Assembly: GCF_037975245.1 (NCBI RefSeq)
Contig: NC_092573.1
Span: forward strand, 26,505,265 to 26,569,264
DNA: 64,000 nt
Origin: Apostichopus japonicus
Lineage: Eukaryota; Echinodermata; Holothuroidea; Aspidochirotida; Stichopodidae
Direction of reading: 5' to 3'
Part shown: in pieces, positions 43,801 to 47,974 of the stretch
Numbering within the stretch: the first letter of the stretch is position 1
How the letters are laid out: every line of letters begins with the position of its first letter
The notes under the pieces: model-generated
The model's database searches: none
What the model saw: only the letters and a program-made list of their open reading frames with translations
Told to the model about the DNA's origin: nothing
Made by a program: the position numbers and the translations under genes

Positions 43801-46800
43801 ACTTGTTGTATCTCGGCAAAACGTCATTTTTTAGATTTTTGTCATGTTGATCAGTTATTGTATCTCGCGCAAATTTAATAATTTTGTCGTTTTGACGAGT
43901 TGTTAAACTCGGCAAAATAGTCATTTTTCTGAATTTTGTCATTTTGACGAGTTGGTTTCTCTTTCATCACCATGTCCCTTCTACGCTTCCGTAGGTGCCT
44001 GATATAAACTGATATGATCGTGTTGATGATGATTGATGAAGATGGTGGTAATGGTGATAATGGTGATGATAATGATGATCGTAATGAAGATGATCGTGAT
44101 GATGATGATCGTAATGACGATCAAATCGTGATGGTGGTGATGATGATGGTGTTGAAGATGATGGTGATGATGATTGTGGTAGCAATGATGGTGGCGATAG
44201 TGATAGTGATGATGGTTGTGTGATGATGTCTGCAGTAGCAGCTCCCTAGCAGCCCTACCACTTCTGTTTACATGCTAGAGTTGTGGATTCGGCTTCAAGA
44301 TTAATCTTGCTAGCCTAAATTTACAGCGGTGCTTTTGTGGAATACGTGTGTGTGATATCTTAAGTAATAGGCGACTGACTTACTACACAAATTGAAACCA
44401 TTGAATGTCTCGTTTCACACAGTGCTTTCATCTCCTCGCTTCCTCTTCGACACATGTCGATGTAGACAATTCCACTAAAAAGGTACATTTTTGATAAAAT
44501 TCGAGGCACAGAGAACTTTGACACCTTAACAAATATCTCAAATGTATGAGGTATCAATAATTATTCAACATGAAGATAATAATAGCCTGAGTAAAGCTTT
44601 TGAAGAGCATTTGACCAGATGACATCAGAGACCCCCTACTGTGATCCAACATATTGTAGATAAAGTTTGAAGGCAAGATACGATACATTCAATTAAACCA
44701 TATCTAAAGTTACGGGGATGATATTGAAGGCAAGGTACGATACATTCAATTAAACCATATCTCAAGTTAGGGGCATGCTATTGAGATAAAGTTTGAAGGC
44801 AAGATACGTTATATTCAATTAAACAATATCTAAAGTTACGGGCATGATATTGAAGGCAAGATACGATACATTCAATTAAACCATATCTCATGTTAGGGGC
44901 ATGCTCTTGAGATGAAGTTTGAAGGCAAGGTCGTTATATTCAATTAAACAATATCTAAAGTTACGGGCATGATATTGAAGACAAGGTACGTTACATTCAA
45001 TTAAACCATATCTCAAGTTAGGGCATGATATTGAAATGAAGTTTTAAGCTAACTCCGGATTACCCTTCTCTTCAATATAAGTTTCACATTGTTTGTCATC
45101 AGAAAATCTGAATCGAGTGCCTCTATTAGTTTTTTATGGTGAATTTTGACAGATTCTTTCGAGTAACTTTCTTTGACGATTCTATTGTCTATAGTAAGTG
45201 GCGGACTGGGTCTTAAAACCGTCCCGGGCATTTTCACCTTGACCGGCCCTTTATTCATTGATATGTCACGTACATAGTGATCGCCGTCCTGGGAAGGGTC
45301 TAAAAAAATACCCCAAAATAATTTTCCAGAAGCAACACTTGATTAAACTGAGAAAGTTAACAAAAATACACAAAAAGATATGTTTTAGACTGGATTTTAT
45401 TAGTTTTTCAAGCATTTTGTGACAACATGCTTGAAAAAATAAAAAAAAGCTAAATAAAATCCACTAAAACATATAGGCCTATATGTTCAATAACACGAGC
45501 ACATGTCATGTCTACGGGAGTAGGAGCCTACGCAGTTCGCTGCTTCTGGCAGCAACACCATCAATGATATTTTTAGTATCAAATTTGGCTATGATCTTCT
45601 TTTTTTTTTTCCACAGACATCAACTTGAACGCCTCAAGATGTTCTTGTGTCATTGTACAAACTCGCTACTGTATGTGGGTCATTTTTATTCATACATAAT
45701 CTCTCAGGACTTAGCTACTGAGTGATATCCAAATAATCTAATAAGATTTTACCTTTTTTTACTTCGTTTTCTGGAGGACGAGGTGCAGATTAATAAAATC
45801 TGTATTCTCTGCCAATGATATGTATATGTTAGAATGCATTGGTCACAGTACTTGTATATCTTGTCGTAAAAAATAGCTCGGACGGGTTGCCAATAGCACG
45901 TTCTTTTGTTAGGAACTAACAGACTAACTAACATGGTGATTTCATGAGCTGATTCCCACAGTTAAAAATATATTTTTACACAGCCCGTCTGTATGCTATT
46001 AACTACTGTGAAAATGGGAGGTTATTTTTACCAGGCCCCCCCCCAAGCCCCCCAGGCATTGCCCAAATGCCCGTGTGGCCATACAGTCCGCCACCGTCTA
46101 TAGAGTAATGACTATAGTCAACCCCCCCCCTCCCCTCAATGGACACACGTAAGGGATTTACCAGTAGAGCTACTGTGACTTATGACTGGCACCCCCCCCC
46201 CCCGATCAAACAAGTGGTTCCTAAGAATCGGATACCTCAGTTGGAACTTGAGCAGAGAATTTGTAATGTCACTGGTTCGAATCCCGTTCTATTCAAACAA
46301 GTTCTTTGCTCTTCTCAAATATTACAAAAAAAAAATTACATTTGTTTCGTATTTCCTACAGTTGGAGAGGACAAGAACTTTAAAGGGGCATGTACCCCCC
46401 AGTCTTGGTCAAAAGCGGCATCAGAGGGTTCAGTGTGGGGCACAGACTTCGAAGGACAGTGGTCGCACATGCGACTTTGATTTGAGTGTGCAAATCACAA
46501 AGTTACCTTGAAACTGCATGTACGACAAAACGGATCCGGTTGTGCATCCTTGCCAAAGACTCTAGTATTCCAATATTTTTCGACCAAAAGGTAAGTTTCA
46601 TTCAAATTTTCACCAAATGGCACATTTTTAAATAACAAATGGGCTCATTTTTACTACAAATTGAATAAAGGGTACGCTTTGCCAAAAAGAACTTTTTATT
46701 TATAAGCAGGGGTACTTTTGAGTTTCTTTTTTCCCACACAAAACTGGAGGGGCGTTCATCGGTTCCGCATGCGGCTGCACCTGGTTAGGCAATTGTCCAA

Positions 46801-47048
46801 TTAGTGAAATAGATACGAGAAAGTAGGATTTAACCCACTGAATTGTAAACTCTAAACAAATATGATAATTTATCATCACTGTATGGTTCCGCTATGGTGT
46901 GCATCAAAAATTAGTCTGTATTCGTATGTACTTACACGACTGGCTCTGTAGTGGGTTGGCCACGAGAGCATCCACACATCACTGAACATACTACCAGCAG
47001 CCATTTCAGCAAGCCAATGGTGACACTGTAAATTTCTTGCTTTGCCAT
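787..47048 (-). CDS. Thioester-containing protein (alpha-2-macroglobulin/CD109-like), gene level, 3' part missing
   Basis: Gene-level entry. Coding exons in transcript order: 46936-47048, 40095-40299, 39393-39564, 37255-37307, 33739-33928, 30575-30659, 28984-29116, 25068-25200, 22487-22596, 20321-20491, 19038-19265, 17713-17791, 16992-17137, 14104-14253, 11790-12032, 11109-11175, 10426-10549, 7509-7725, 6203-6338, 5107-5210, 3296-3347, 787-879. All junctions are GT-AG and the phases join without a stop, giving 1001 residues plus 1 nt. Family landmarks occur in the right order: signal peptide, VQTDKAIYKPGQT (about 151-163), YGKPVQG, FKPGLPY, a bait-like segment (657-737), VRTYFPETWLWD (785-796), PDTITDW and PYSVIRGEE. 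Proteins of this family are secreted or membrane-anchored protease traps or opsonins of innate immunity. The thioester motif (GCGEQ) would lie about 30 residues past the last exon, outside the window. I cannot separate CD109-like from secreted TEP because the C-terminus is missing. Confidence 0.93.
1210..1448. repeat. Degenerate ~100-bp tandem repeat, three copies
   Basis: Copies share TTTATGCTGCACTGAT at about 1222, 1320 and 1423, with 'TGATCAATGGGATC' in between. They end at the palindrome at 1449. Confidence 0.7.
1449..1482. repeat. Perfect 34-bp GC-rich palindrome
   Basis: Both 17-nt halves are exact reverse complements with no spacer; the left half reads GGCCGGTCCAGGTAGTA. It stands out in an AT-rich intron and sits between the ~100-bp repeats and the esterase-like fragment. 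Confidence 0.9.
1484..1960 (-). mobile_element. Decayed L2/CR1-type ORF1 with GDSL-esterase-like motif
   Basis: On the minus strand, around 1530-1635, the frame reads VLCGDSLMRYVDREFCRVDR followed by FCQVPKSRI. GDS-[LI]-[VM]-R-[YF]-VD is typical of the esterase/lipase domain in ORF1 proteins of L2/CR1 retrotransposons. A stop follows shortly after and the upstream part is degraded. It may belong to the same insertion as the RT fragment at 1-725, but the TEP exon lies between them, so they are probably separate. Confidence 0.55.
2520..3110. repeat. Interspersed repeat with internal TGACCTCAAATGAC monomers (copy 1)
   Basis: About five degenerate monomers of ~100-120 bp, each with 'TTCATCCAAGC', 'GAGTTATCTTGTTTACAAGGTTTTCA' in part, and 'GTTGACCTCAAATGAC'. 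The same family recurs at 25840-26420 and 51530-52115. No coding capacity seen. Confidence 0.7.
3296..3347 (-). CDS. TEP exon 21: microexon, CUB-like start
   Basis: Residues 954-970 plus 1 nt (52 nt): AEGVEEEQAHTSYFCPQ. This is the family's [PA]-EG-[LIVM]-x-x-[EQ] block. The acceptor is TTGCACAG|GC and the donor CAAG|GTGAAT. Small but fixed by motif, phase and both splice signals. Confidence 0.88.
3859..5087. mobile_element. PIF/Harbinger-type DNA transposon, defective, 1229 bp
   Basis: Terminal inverted repeats of about 28 bp (left AAGCCCAGTCACATCTCACC, right the complement with one mismatch) are flanked by a TTA duplication at 3856-3858 and 5088-5090, as expected for PIF/Harbinger (TWA). 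The interior encodes the N-terminal part of a Harbinger-like transposase (4467-4770) and AC/GT-rich short repeats of CCGTT/TTCGTCCG type. It sits in the TEP intron, 16 bp from the exon 20 donor. Confidence 0.82.
4467..4770 (+). pseudogene. Harbinger-like transposase N-terminal fragment, frameshifted
   Basis: An open frame from ATG 4467 to 4709 has a basic stretch (KKRRKRRAQLK) and ends LYDQLMQELRREDQ. A +/-1 shift then continues FINFMRMHPDFEALW in another frame to a stop near 4755. 'LMQELRxED...FxNFxRM' is typical of the N-terminus of Harbinger/HARBI1-type transposases. The DDE nuclease part is absent, so the element cannot move by itself. Confidence 0.7.
5107..5210 (-). CDS. TEP exon 20: end of MG7
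   Basis: Residues 919-953: LDAVSVNDVNGICGEAQV... then DSIRRDLLVE. The family's [DA]-x-[IV]-x-[RK]-x-[LI]-x-V-[EK] motif precedes 'PEG/AEG'. The acceptor is TTTCTGTAG|TT and the donor GAG|GTAGTG. A Harbinger element is inserted 16 bp past this donor. Confidence 0.9.
6203..6338 (-). CDS. TEP exon 19: MG7
   Basis: Residues 874-918 plus 1 nt. VEVTLQGNPHFALL..., VCVCNGAVGVQFYIQP and LLLGNIPIQ match the family (…C[VL]C…, F-x-I-x-P-x-x-[LI]-G-x-[IV]-P-[IL]-x-V). The acceptor is TTTTTAACAG|GT and the donor CAAC|GTAAGT. Confidence 0.92.
6592..6622. repeat. (TA)n microsatellite
   Basis: Uninterrupted TA run of about 31 bp in a TEP intron. Confidence 0.95.
7509..7725 (-). CDS. TEP exon 18: A2M domain
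   Basis: Residues 801-873. It contains APDTITDWVGSGFCLN, DSGLGIS, AFQAFFIDLNIPYSVIRGEE and the SYLTDCL block, all strongly conserved in the A2M domain: PD[TS]ITxW, [AG]FC[LIV]S, GLG[IV]S, PYSV[IV]RGE. The acceptor is CTGGCAG|TA and the donor GTG|GTAAGT. Confidence 0.96.
7776..7835. repeat. (TA)n microsatellite next to a SINE
   Basis: About 60 bp of pure TA just upstream of TEP exon 18, followed by 'ATATATATAAATGAAAAT', the usual flank of the SINE family here. Confidence 0.95.
7880..8240 (-). mobile_element. tRNA-derived SINE (family A), nearly full copy
   Basis: On the minus strand an A box (TAGCCTAGTGGTTAGGGTG) and a B box (GGTTCGAGTCCCGG) lie at normal spacing inside a tRNA-like part (about 7935-8000). 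A conserved ~230-bp body (CAGGTGACAAACAC..., AAATATGTCACCAAAACC) is shared with copies at 48711-49080 and 50461-50830. Both ends carry ATATATAAATGAAAAT. It is a pol III-type repeat, not a working tRNA gene. Confidence 0.85.
8263..8655. repeat. 106-bp tandem repeat, about 3.7 copies
   Basis: 'CTATGCAGACCTATTCTATC' recurs at 8341, 8447 and 8553 (period 106). The unit has GGTGTGGTTGGGATAT and 'GAGACAGGGAGAATACAAC'. It lies in the intron between TEP exons 17 and 18. Confidence 0.9.
9176..10063. repeat. 54-58-bp minisatellite, about 16 copies
   Basis: Unit: TTGTTCTTAAGATATTGTGC, TTACAAGCTAAGTGTGTCAC and ACATACACA. The period is 54 at the left end and 56-57 where 'AATATA' is added, so two unit lengths are present. 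The open frames across it on both strands arise from the repeat. Confidence 0.93.
10426..10549 (-). CDS. TEP exon 17: A2M core, VRTYFPETWLWD
   Basis: Residues 760-800 plus 2 nt. It carries VRTYFPETWLWDLYPVG (785-801), the diagnostic start of the Pfam A2M domain. An acidic stretch (EFNTVEDVESEPSQ) precedes it. The acceptor is CCTTCTAG|GG and the donor TTGG|GTATGC. Confidence 0.95.
11109..11175 (-). CDS. TEP exon 16: short exon after the bait region
   Basis: Residues 738-759 plus 1 nt (67 nt): DSGLIYISNLLIETSPCNQ... The family shows [DT]-[DS]-[AS]-G-[LV] followed by [ST]-[DN] and ET-x-PC just after the bait region. The acceptor TTGTCTAG|GA sits behind a strong pyrimidine tract; the donor is CCCA|GTAAGT. 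Found by phase and motif. Confidence 0.9.
11690..11843. repeat. 77-bp tandem duplication across the 3' end of TEP exon 15
   Basis: TTTACCACAAATGCCTTTGA occurs at 11708 and 11785 (period 77). The right copy contains the coding end and donor of exon 15; the left copy repeats both inside the intron. Confidence 0.9.
11790..12032 (-). CDS. TEP exon 15: bait-like segment
   Basis: Residues 657-737, the largest exon. It starts VFSSIEKYLLSEDGG and contains the tyrosine- and acid-rich run VEAEYQEYDIYDYRIDY (about 679-696), then NKRKKRQL (KRKKR at about 709-713) and KYKDASKAFV. Position and divergence match the bait region/linker where proteases cut A2M-type proteins. The basic cluster resembles a proprotein-convertase site. 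The donor GTG|GTAAAT and the last bases of the exon are tandemly duplicated (77-bp period). Confidence 0.9.
12060..14100. other. TEP intron, no further feature seen
   Basis: About 2 kb between exons 14 and 15. AT-rich unique-looking sequence, no convincing exon, repeat array or mobile-element protein. Confidence 0.6.
14104..14253 (-). CDS. TEP exon 14: MG6, just before the bait region
   Basis: Residues 607-656. VDIKFQSEEVSPGD...NGDPGSLCAIGIVDRSVVLL matches the family block P-x-S-x-[CV]-[AG]-[LI]-x-[AG]-V-D-[RK]-S-V-x-L-[LM]. The acceptor is TTTTTTTAG|GT and the donor AAG|GTCAGT. Confidence 0.93.
14446..15914. repeat. 53-bp minisatellite, about 28 copies
   Basis: Unit GACAGTACAATGACTGGAAC, TATTGACATACAGTATTAGA, TATGTCATGTAAA (period 53). 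Variants at TGTAAA/TGTACA/TTAACA and TTAGAT/TTACCT/TTGGAT alternate. Runs of variants recur as blocks, e.g. the TTACCT variant at about 14477, 15006 and 15324. It lies in the intron between exons 13 and 14. Confidence 0.95.
15915..16991. other. TEP intron, no further feature seen
   Basis: Unique AT-rich sequence; nothing supported. Confidence 0.6.
16992..17137 (-). CDS. TEP exon 13: MG6 first part
   Basis: Residues 558-606. It reads YYYEVSLSLELTPRMSPRA..., AFFIRDDLEVITASLSFNI, FQNK. The pattern [LV]-T-P-x-M-[SA]-P-x-A-x-[LIV]-[LIV]-[AV]-[FY]-[FY] followed by x-[DE]-G/L-E-V-[IV]-A-[DA]-S is strongly conserved in the MG6 half before the bait region. The acceptor is TTTTCAG|GT and the donor AAG|GTACAT. 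Confidence 0.93.
17713..17791 (-). CDS. TEP exon 12: MG5
   Basis: Residues 532-557 plus 1 nt: VLARGNVINVPVKIGGDPSKIDATNG. Family members have [VI]-[VIL]-[SA]-[RK]-G at this place. The acceptor is CTTCTACAG|GT and the donor GGAA|GTATGT. Confidence 0.88.
17800..19037. other. TEP intron, no further feature seen
   Basis: Intron between exons 11 and 12. No supported coding, RNA or mobile-element signal. Confidence 0.6.
19038..19265 (-). CDS. TEP exon 11: MG4/MG5, with its 5' edge tandemly copied upstream
   Basis: Residues 456-531. The acceptor CATTGGCAG|CCTACA gives PTFPSFPLSYQYNR, then LDPFRQSINLEALYSPS (family: [LI]-x-L-x-A-x-Y-[SD]-P-S-x-[ST]) and KPVLGELLAGEKAKLILQY. The donor is CAG|GTAAGA. 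The acceptor and first 41 nt belong to a 132-bp repeat present six times upstream, so five further acceptors compete. The copy nearest the exon body is chosen because it gives the shortest product that fits the family. Confidence 0.88.
19225..19930 (-). repeat. 132-bp tandem array carrying a 3' splice site, six copies
   Basis: CGGTTATACTGGTAGCTTAG recurs at 19225, 19357, 19489, 19621, 19753 and 19885 (last copy altered and cut short): exact period 132 = 44 codons. Each copy contains the pyrimidine tract, the CAG acceptor and the first 41 nt of exon 11. All copies are open in the exon 11 frame, giving a 285-residue open stretch if read through. Confidence 0.95.
20321..20491 (-). CDS. TEP exon 10: MG4
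   Basis: Residues 399-455. It begins IKVELPDGSPAVNTLVEP, typical of the MG4 strand (V-x-[DG]-P-x-G-x-P) that follows FKPGLPY, and continues with TDLEGYANFLFDTQ. The acceptor is TTTTGCAG|AT and the donor TCA|GTGAGC. No phase problem with exon 11. Confidence 0.9.
20500..22480. other. TEP intron, no further feature seen
   Basis: About 2 kb between exons 9 and 10. A short AT run near 21816; no supported feature otherwise. Confidence 0.6.
22487..22596 (-). CDS. TEP exon 9: MG4 start
   Basis: Residues 362-398. It reads GISRSTDSKNIEV...ISEESFKPGLPYSAS. FKPGLPY is the conserved start of MG4 in the A2M/TEP family. The acceptor is AACACAG|GT and the donor AGT|GTAAGT. Confidence 0.93.
22799..22937. 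repeat. ~69-bp tandem duplication
   Basis: ACACTGATTCCCTTTATTT and CTCAAGACTGATCCTTAC occur twice before the 40-bp array begins. Confidence 0.8.
22938..24538. repeat. 40-bp minisatellite, about 40 copies
   Basis: Unit CAATGAACACAGCCATGCAT plus CTTGTGCAATACCCTACAAC. Variants (AAATGAGCAAAGCC after ACTCTACAAC) recur at 23161, 23321 and 23481, i.e. every 160 bp, so part of the array is a 4-unit higher-order repeat. 40 is not a multiple of 3, so the apparent 74-residue frames come from a 120-bp cycle. It lies in the intron between exons 8 and 9. Confidence 0.96.
24546..25060. other. TEP intron, no further feature seen
   Basis: Unique sequence between the 40-bp array and exon 8. Confidence 0.6.
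25068..25200 (-). CDS. TEP exon 8: end of MG3
   Basis: Residues 318-361 plus 1 nt: ANTGDDGCVNVDIDIS...NVLHVSAELTESAS. It matches the MG3 end, where family members read A-x-V-T-E-x-x-T-G. The acceptor is TATACAG|GC and the donor TCAG|GTAAAC; the split Gly is completed by the next exon. Confidence 0.9.
25840..26420. repeat. Interspersed repeat with TGACCTCAAATGAC monomers (copy 2)
   Basis: Same family as 2520-3110: 'TCATCCAA', 'GGAGTTAT', 'ACAAGGTTTTCAGA', 'GACCTCAAATGACCTT', 'TGACCTCAAATTACCTTTGA'. Monomers are ~110 bp and diverged. Confidence 0.7.
27213..28982. repeat. 70/71-bp minisatellite, 25 copies, touching a splice donor
   Basis: Unit CCCTGACCCTTAACACATTA, ACCCAGCATGGCCAACTAGA, TAGTACATGCTTCAATAAGT, CAATAACCATA. 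The 70-bp version (TAGTACTGC) appears as two adjacent units at 27213/27283 and again at 28134/28204. That is a distance of 921 bp = 13 units, a higher-order period. The array ends within a few bases of the exon 7 donor. Confidence 0.95.
28984..29116 (-). CDS. TEP exon 7: MG3 domain
   Basis: Residues 273-317. It contains YSYGKPVQGEVSISVGKRA, the conserved [KR]Y-[ST]-YGKPV-x-G block of MG3, and ends DVDDGDVITAK. The acceptor is TTTGTAG|A. The donor AAG|GTTGGT is weak (T at +3), and a 70/71-bp tandem array begins within a few bases of it in the intron. Confidence 0.9.
29120..30570. other. TEP intron, no further feature seen
   Basis: About 1.45 kb between exons 6 and 7 without arrays or recognisable elements. 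Confidence 0.6.
30575..30659 (-). CDS. TEP exon 6: start of MG3
   Basis: Residues 245-272 plus 2 nt. It reads (V)LPRFDVII...YVLITDEILPVTVCG, matching the family's VLP[KR]FEV...[IL]TDE signature at the MG2/MG3 border. The acceptor is CTTTTAG|TT and the donor GGCAT|GTAAGT. Confidence 0.93.
31019..31160 (+). repeat. Polypurine (GA-rich) tract
   Basis: About 140 bp almost entirely A and G on the plus strand; the inverted counterpart (C/T) lies at about 53480-53600 in another copy of the same element. The 'proteins' it encodes are low-complexity and not real. Confidence 0.9.
32025..32400. mobile_element. Small hAT-like element nested in copy 1
   Basis: Ends CAGTGGCAGAGCGTCC and CTAGCTCCGCCACTG form inverted repeats. 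The flanks CCGCCGCG (32017-32024) and CCGCCTCG (32401-32408) match at 7 of 8, an old 8-bp target duplication. It is an inverted, shorter relative of 54252-54825. Confidence 0.78.
33739..33928 (-). CDS. TEP exon 5: MG2 domain
   Basis: Residues 182-244 plus 1 nt. Typical MG2 features are I-x-D-P/A-like VESIWIQAPNDVRVAQW, DTGLIDLSFPM, LGKWKINV and FVVEEYG. It lies between two hAT-related elements in inverted orientation (30975-33089 and 34448-35701). The acceptor is ATGTTCAG|GT and the donor TACG|GTAAGT. Confidence 0.93.
34448..35701. mobile_element. hAT-like non-autonomous element with perfect 8-bp target duplication
   Basis: Terminal inverted repeats CAGGGGCGGCGATCTG and ATGATCGCCGCCCATG, flanked by TGTATGTG at 34440-34447 and 35702-35709 (exact). 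1254 bp, no transposase. It carries two GCGCCA...TGGCGC modules (about 34521, 35431). Part of its interior is the inverted counterpart of the element at 30975-33089. Confidence 0.88.
35880..36310. repeat. Short direct repeats around a GGGCCCAAATTTT-type degenerate repeat
   Basis: ACAGTTGTTGGTTAATAGCT occurs near 35897 and 36262. Between them lie five or six loosely repeated ~38-bp segments with TTTGGG(C/A)CC and ATTTTT. Origin unknown. Confidence 0.6.
36311..37254. other. TEP intron, no further feature seen
   Basis: AT-rich unique sequence next to exon 4. Confidence 0.6.
37255..37307 (-). CDS. TEP exon 4: small MG2 exon
   Basis: Residues 164-181 (53 nt). It reads VFFRILSLDPNFLPDLRP, matching the family pattern V-x-FR-[VI]-x-[ST]-L-[DN]. 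The acceptor is TTCACAG|TA and the donor CCA|GTAAGT. Too short to appear as an open reading frame by itself; found by the splice signals and the phase of its neighbours. Confidence 0.92.
37436..37710. repeat. (TATG)n microsatellite, expanded SINE tail
   Basis: Long ATGT/GTAT run with G variants, about 275 bp. It begins exactly where the 3' end of the SINE at 37711-37936 (minus strand) gives ...GATC-TAATATACATACATAC, so the microsatellite is probably the expanded (CATA)n tail. The six open frames across it are artefacts. Confidence 0.95.
37711..37936 (-). mobile_element. tRNA-derived SINE (family B)
   Basis: On the minus strand the head reads GGAGTGTTAGCTCATGTGGT (A box) and CCCCGGTTCGAGTCACTCC (B box), about 37865-37933. 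It is followed by a body ending GGCGAGTTCCTGCTTGCAGG AGGATC and then the CATA tail. A piece of the same 3' end is at 38977-39030 on the plus strand. Confidence 0.78.
37937..38976. other. TEP intron, no further feature seen
   Basis: Unique AT-rich sequence. Confidence 0.6.
38977..39030 (+). mobile_element. 3' end fragment of SINE family B
   Basis: AATGAGGCTTCTTCGCAAGT, TCCTGCTTGCAGGAGGATCT then ATACATACACACATA: same end and tail as the SINE at 37711-37936, opposite orientation. Confidence 0.75.
39393..39564 (-). CDS. TEP exon 3: end of MG1, start of MG2
   Basis: Residues 107-163 plus 1 nt. It ends with VQTDKAIYKPGQT, the most conserved N-terminal signature of the A2M/TEP family, at the start of MG2. 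The acceptor is TTTCCAG|ATACC and the donor ACAG|GTACC. The split Gly/Val codon is completed by the next exon (GQT-V-FF). Confidence 0.95.
40095..40299 (-). CDS. TEP exon 2: first macroglobulin domain
   Basis: Residues 38-106. The acceptor TTTTCCTCAG|AG follows a good pyrimidine tract. A second AG (TTGCAG) lies 14 nt inside the exon but would break the phase with exon 1. The segment GFYLITVPKILVAGSTEDV is the typical start of MG1 in A2M/CD109 proteins (Y-L-[IV]-x-[AV]-P-[KR]-x-L-x-[AP]-G). It ends in phase 0 with CTGGAG|GTAGGT. Confidence 0.9.
41385..41470 (-). other. Possible alternative first exon of the TEP gene
   Basis: On the minus strand an ATG at about 41455 opens MPFLKQKLNIFSSTLPS and ends CTCCAG|GTAGGT with a 2-nt overhang, the phase that exon 2 needs. 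It would give a form without the signal peptide. A diverged copy of this stretch is at about 40655-40730. Speculative: no protein-family support. Confidence 0.2.
41614..42543. mobile_element. hAT-like non-autonomous element with perfect 8-bp target duplication
   Basis: Ends CAGCGGGGTAACGCC and ATAGTTACGCCGCTG (inverted), flanked by TTTGTAGG at 41606-41613 and 42544-42551 (exact). 930 bp. Sub-terminal GGGGCCCC runs occur at both ends. No transposase seen. Confidence 0.88.
43166..43960. repeat. 52-bp minisatellite, about 15 copies, with 5-unit order
   Basis: Unit TTGTATCTCGGCAAAACGTC, AATTTTCAGATTTTTGTCAT, TTTGACGACTTG. The distinctive block CAGAGTTTTGTTATTTTGAA recurs at 43313 and 43572 (259 bp, about five units). 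It lies in TEP intron 1. Confidence 0.94.
44013..44222. repeat. (GATGAT)n-type microsatellite
   Basis: About 210 bp of GATGATGG/GATCGTAAT-like trinucleotide repeats. The Asp/Met-rich and His-rich open frames on the two strands come from it. Confidence 0.9.
44660..45040. repeat. Alternating ~57/72-bp tandem repeat
   Basis: GAAGGCAAGATACGATACAT and TCAATTAAACCATATCTAAA recur about six times. Every second unit has the extra 'GAGATAAAGTTT', giving a dimer of about 129 bp. Confidence 0.88.
45195..46095. mobile_element. hAT-like element with perfect 8-bp flanking duplication
   Basis: Inverted ends AAGTGGCGGACTGGG and ACAGTCCGCCACC, flanked by GTCTATAG at 45187-45194 and 46096-46103. About 0.9 kb. 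A C-rich run lies near the right end. No transposase seen. Confidence 0.82.
46224..46300 (+). mobile_element. tRNA-like repeat head (SINE or tRNA pseudogene)
   Basis: A box-like GGATACCTCAGTTGGAACT and B box TGGTTCGAATCCCG at tRNA spacing, on the plus strand, with partly pairing ends (AGAA/TTCT). An A-run follows at about 46323. The arms are too degenerate for a working tRNA. Confidence 0.45.
46936..47048 (-). CDS. TEP exon 1: start codon and signal peptide
   Basis: Residues 1-37 plus 2 nt. The ATG is at 47048-47046. The N-terminus has a hydrophobic core (TIGLLKWLLVVCSVMCGC) followed by a polar stretch (SRGQPTTEPV), a classic cleavable signal peptide, so the product enters the secretory pathway. 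The donor is GT|GTAAGT. The 2-nt overhang joins the acceptor at 40299 in frame (V-D-S-I-A-D). The intron that follows is about 6.6 kb and holds two hAT elements and two tandem arrays. Confidence 0.8.
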
Positions 47049-47412
47049 CTGTAATTGGACATAGATATCGCTTAGCTTATATAGTTACCAGGTTTCTCTA
47101 TAAATAATAATAATAACAATTATGATGACGACGACTGTTCAGGTCGGGGTGTATCTGATGATGGAACTTCAATTTAGTCGGCTCGGACTCTAACCAAAAC
47201 TAACCTGGCCACACAGATCTACTTTAAATGCTCTATAATGTCGCTGGAAAAAAAAGAACGTAAAAGGGTTTTCTGACATTAACAAGTAAATGGAAAACAA
47301 AGCATGTTTTTGTGCTCAAGTGTTAATTTGGGAAGGACAAATGTACCGCAGCAGTTTAACAGGGGCAAGGACAGAGCTTTCGAACAGGGATGGGGGTGGG
47401 GGGCTGCTTAAT

Positions 47413-47455
47413 ATAAATATATATATATATATATACATACATATATATATATTAT
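47413..47455. repeat. (TA)n with TACA interruption
   Basis: About 40 bp of TA/TACA repeats upstream of the TEP first exon. Confidence 0.9.
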
Positions 47456-47601
47456 TGGATAAAAAACGGTGTACCTCTGATTTACTATGAAGGGCATGTT
47501 TGGGGGTTGTTCTTAACAAGACCACAGAATGGGGCGATTTTGACAATAAACTAGTAAATCACACCTTTTGGCTACATCTAGAAAGAAAAAATGAGACATA
47601 C

Positions 47602-47730
47602 CTGATAATGATTGACTTCACCGTTAAGATGATGAAACCGGTCTATTTCAGTCGATTTCTACTTTAGAGATCGGTTTACAGAGAATGGTACGTGACTTTC
47701 AGTGTAATTGCCGCAGTGTTTGTTAGGTGA
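47602..47730 (-). promoter_or_regulatory. Candidate 5' untranslated exon and promoter of the TEP gene
   Basis: On the minus strand a good splice donor (CAG|GTATGT) ends at 47602. The first coding exon is preceded directly by TTACAG, so a non-coding first exon spliced to the ATG is plausible. Upstream, near 47730-47745, the sequence holds GACGTCAA, close to a CRE. A second possibility is a start near the TATATAAG at 47076-47083, but that would leave almost no 5' UTR. The upstream boundary is arbitrary. This is inference from splice signals only. Confidence 0.3.
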
Positions 47731-47878
47731 CTTGACGTCGCGTGGCACGTTTGTTTCACAACTTACAAGGTAACAGGAATAATTTCTGACAAATCATCGA
47801 TTATACGTGTAAACGCTGTTCATCTTATTATAATAAAAGGCAACGCCAGATTGGAAAGTCGATAAAGCTGAATATATG

Positions 47879-47879
<1 letters not shown>

Positions 47880-47970
<91 letters not shown>
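47880..47970. repeat. (TA)n microsatellite, about 90 bp
   Basis: Pure AT run that ends where the large inverted repeat starts; the longest pure dinucleotide tract in the window. Confidence 0.97.

Positions 47971-47974
<4 letters not shown>

Noticed and set aside
47076-47083. TATA box of the TEP gene
   Set aside because: TATATAAG is only about 30 bp from the ATG and the region is AT-rich; a spliced 5' UTR explains the TTACAG|ATG better.
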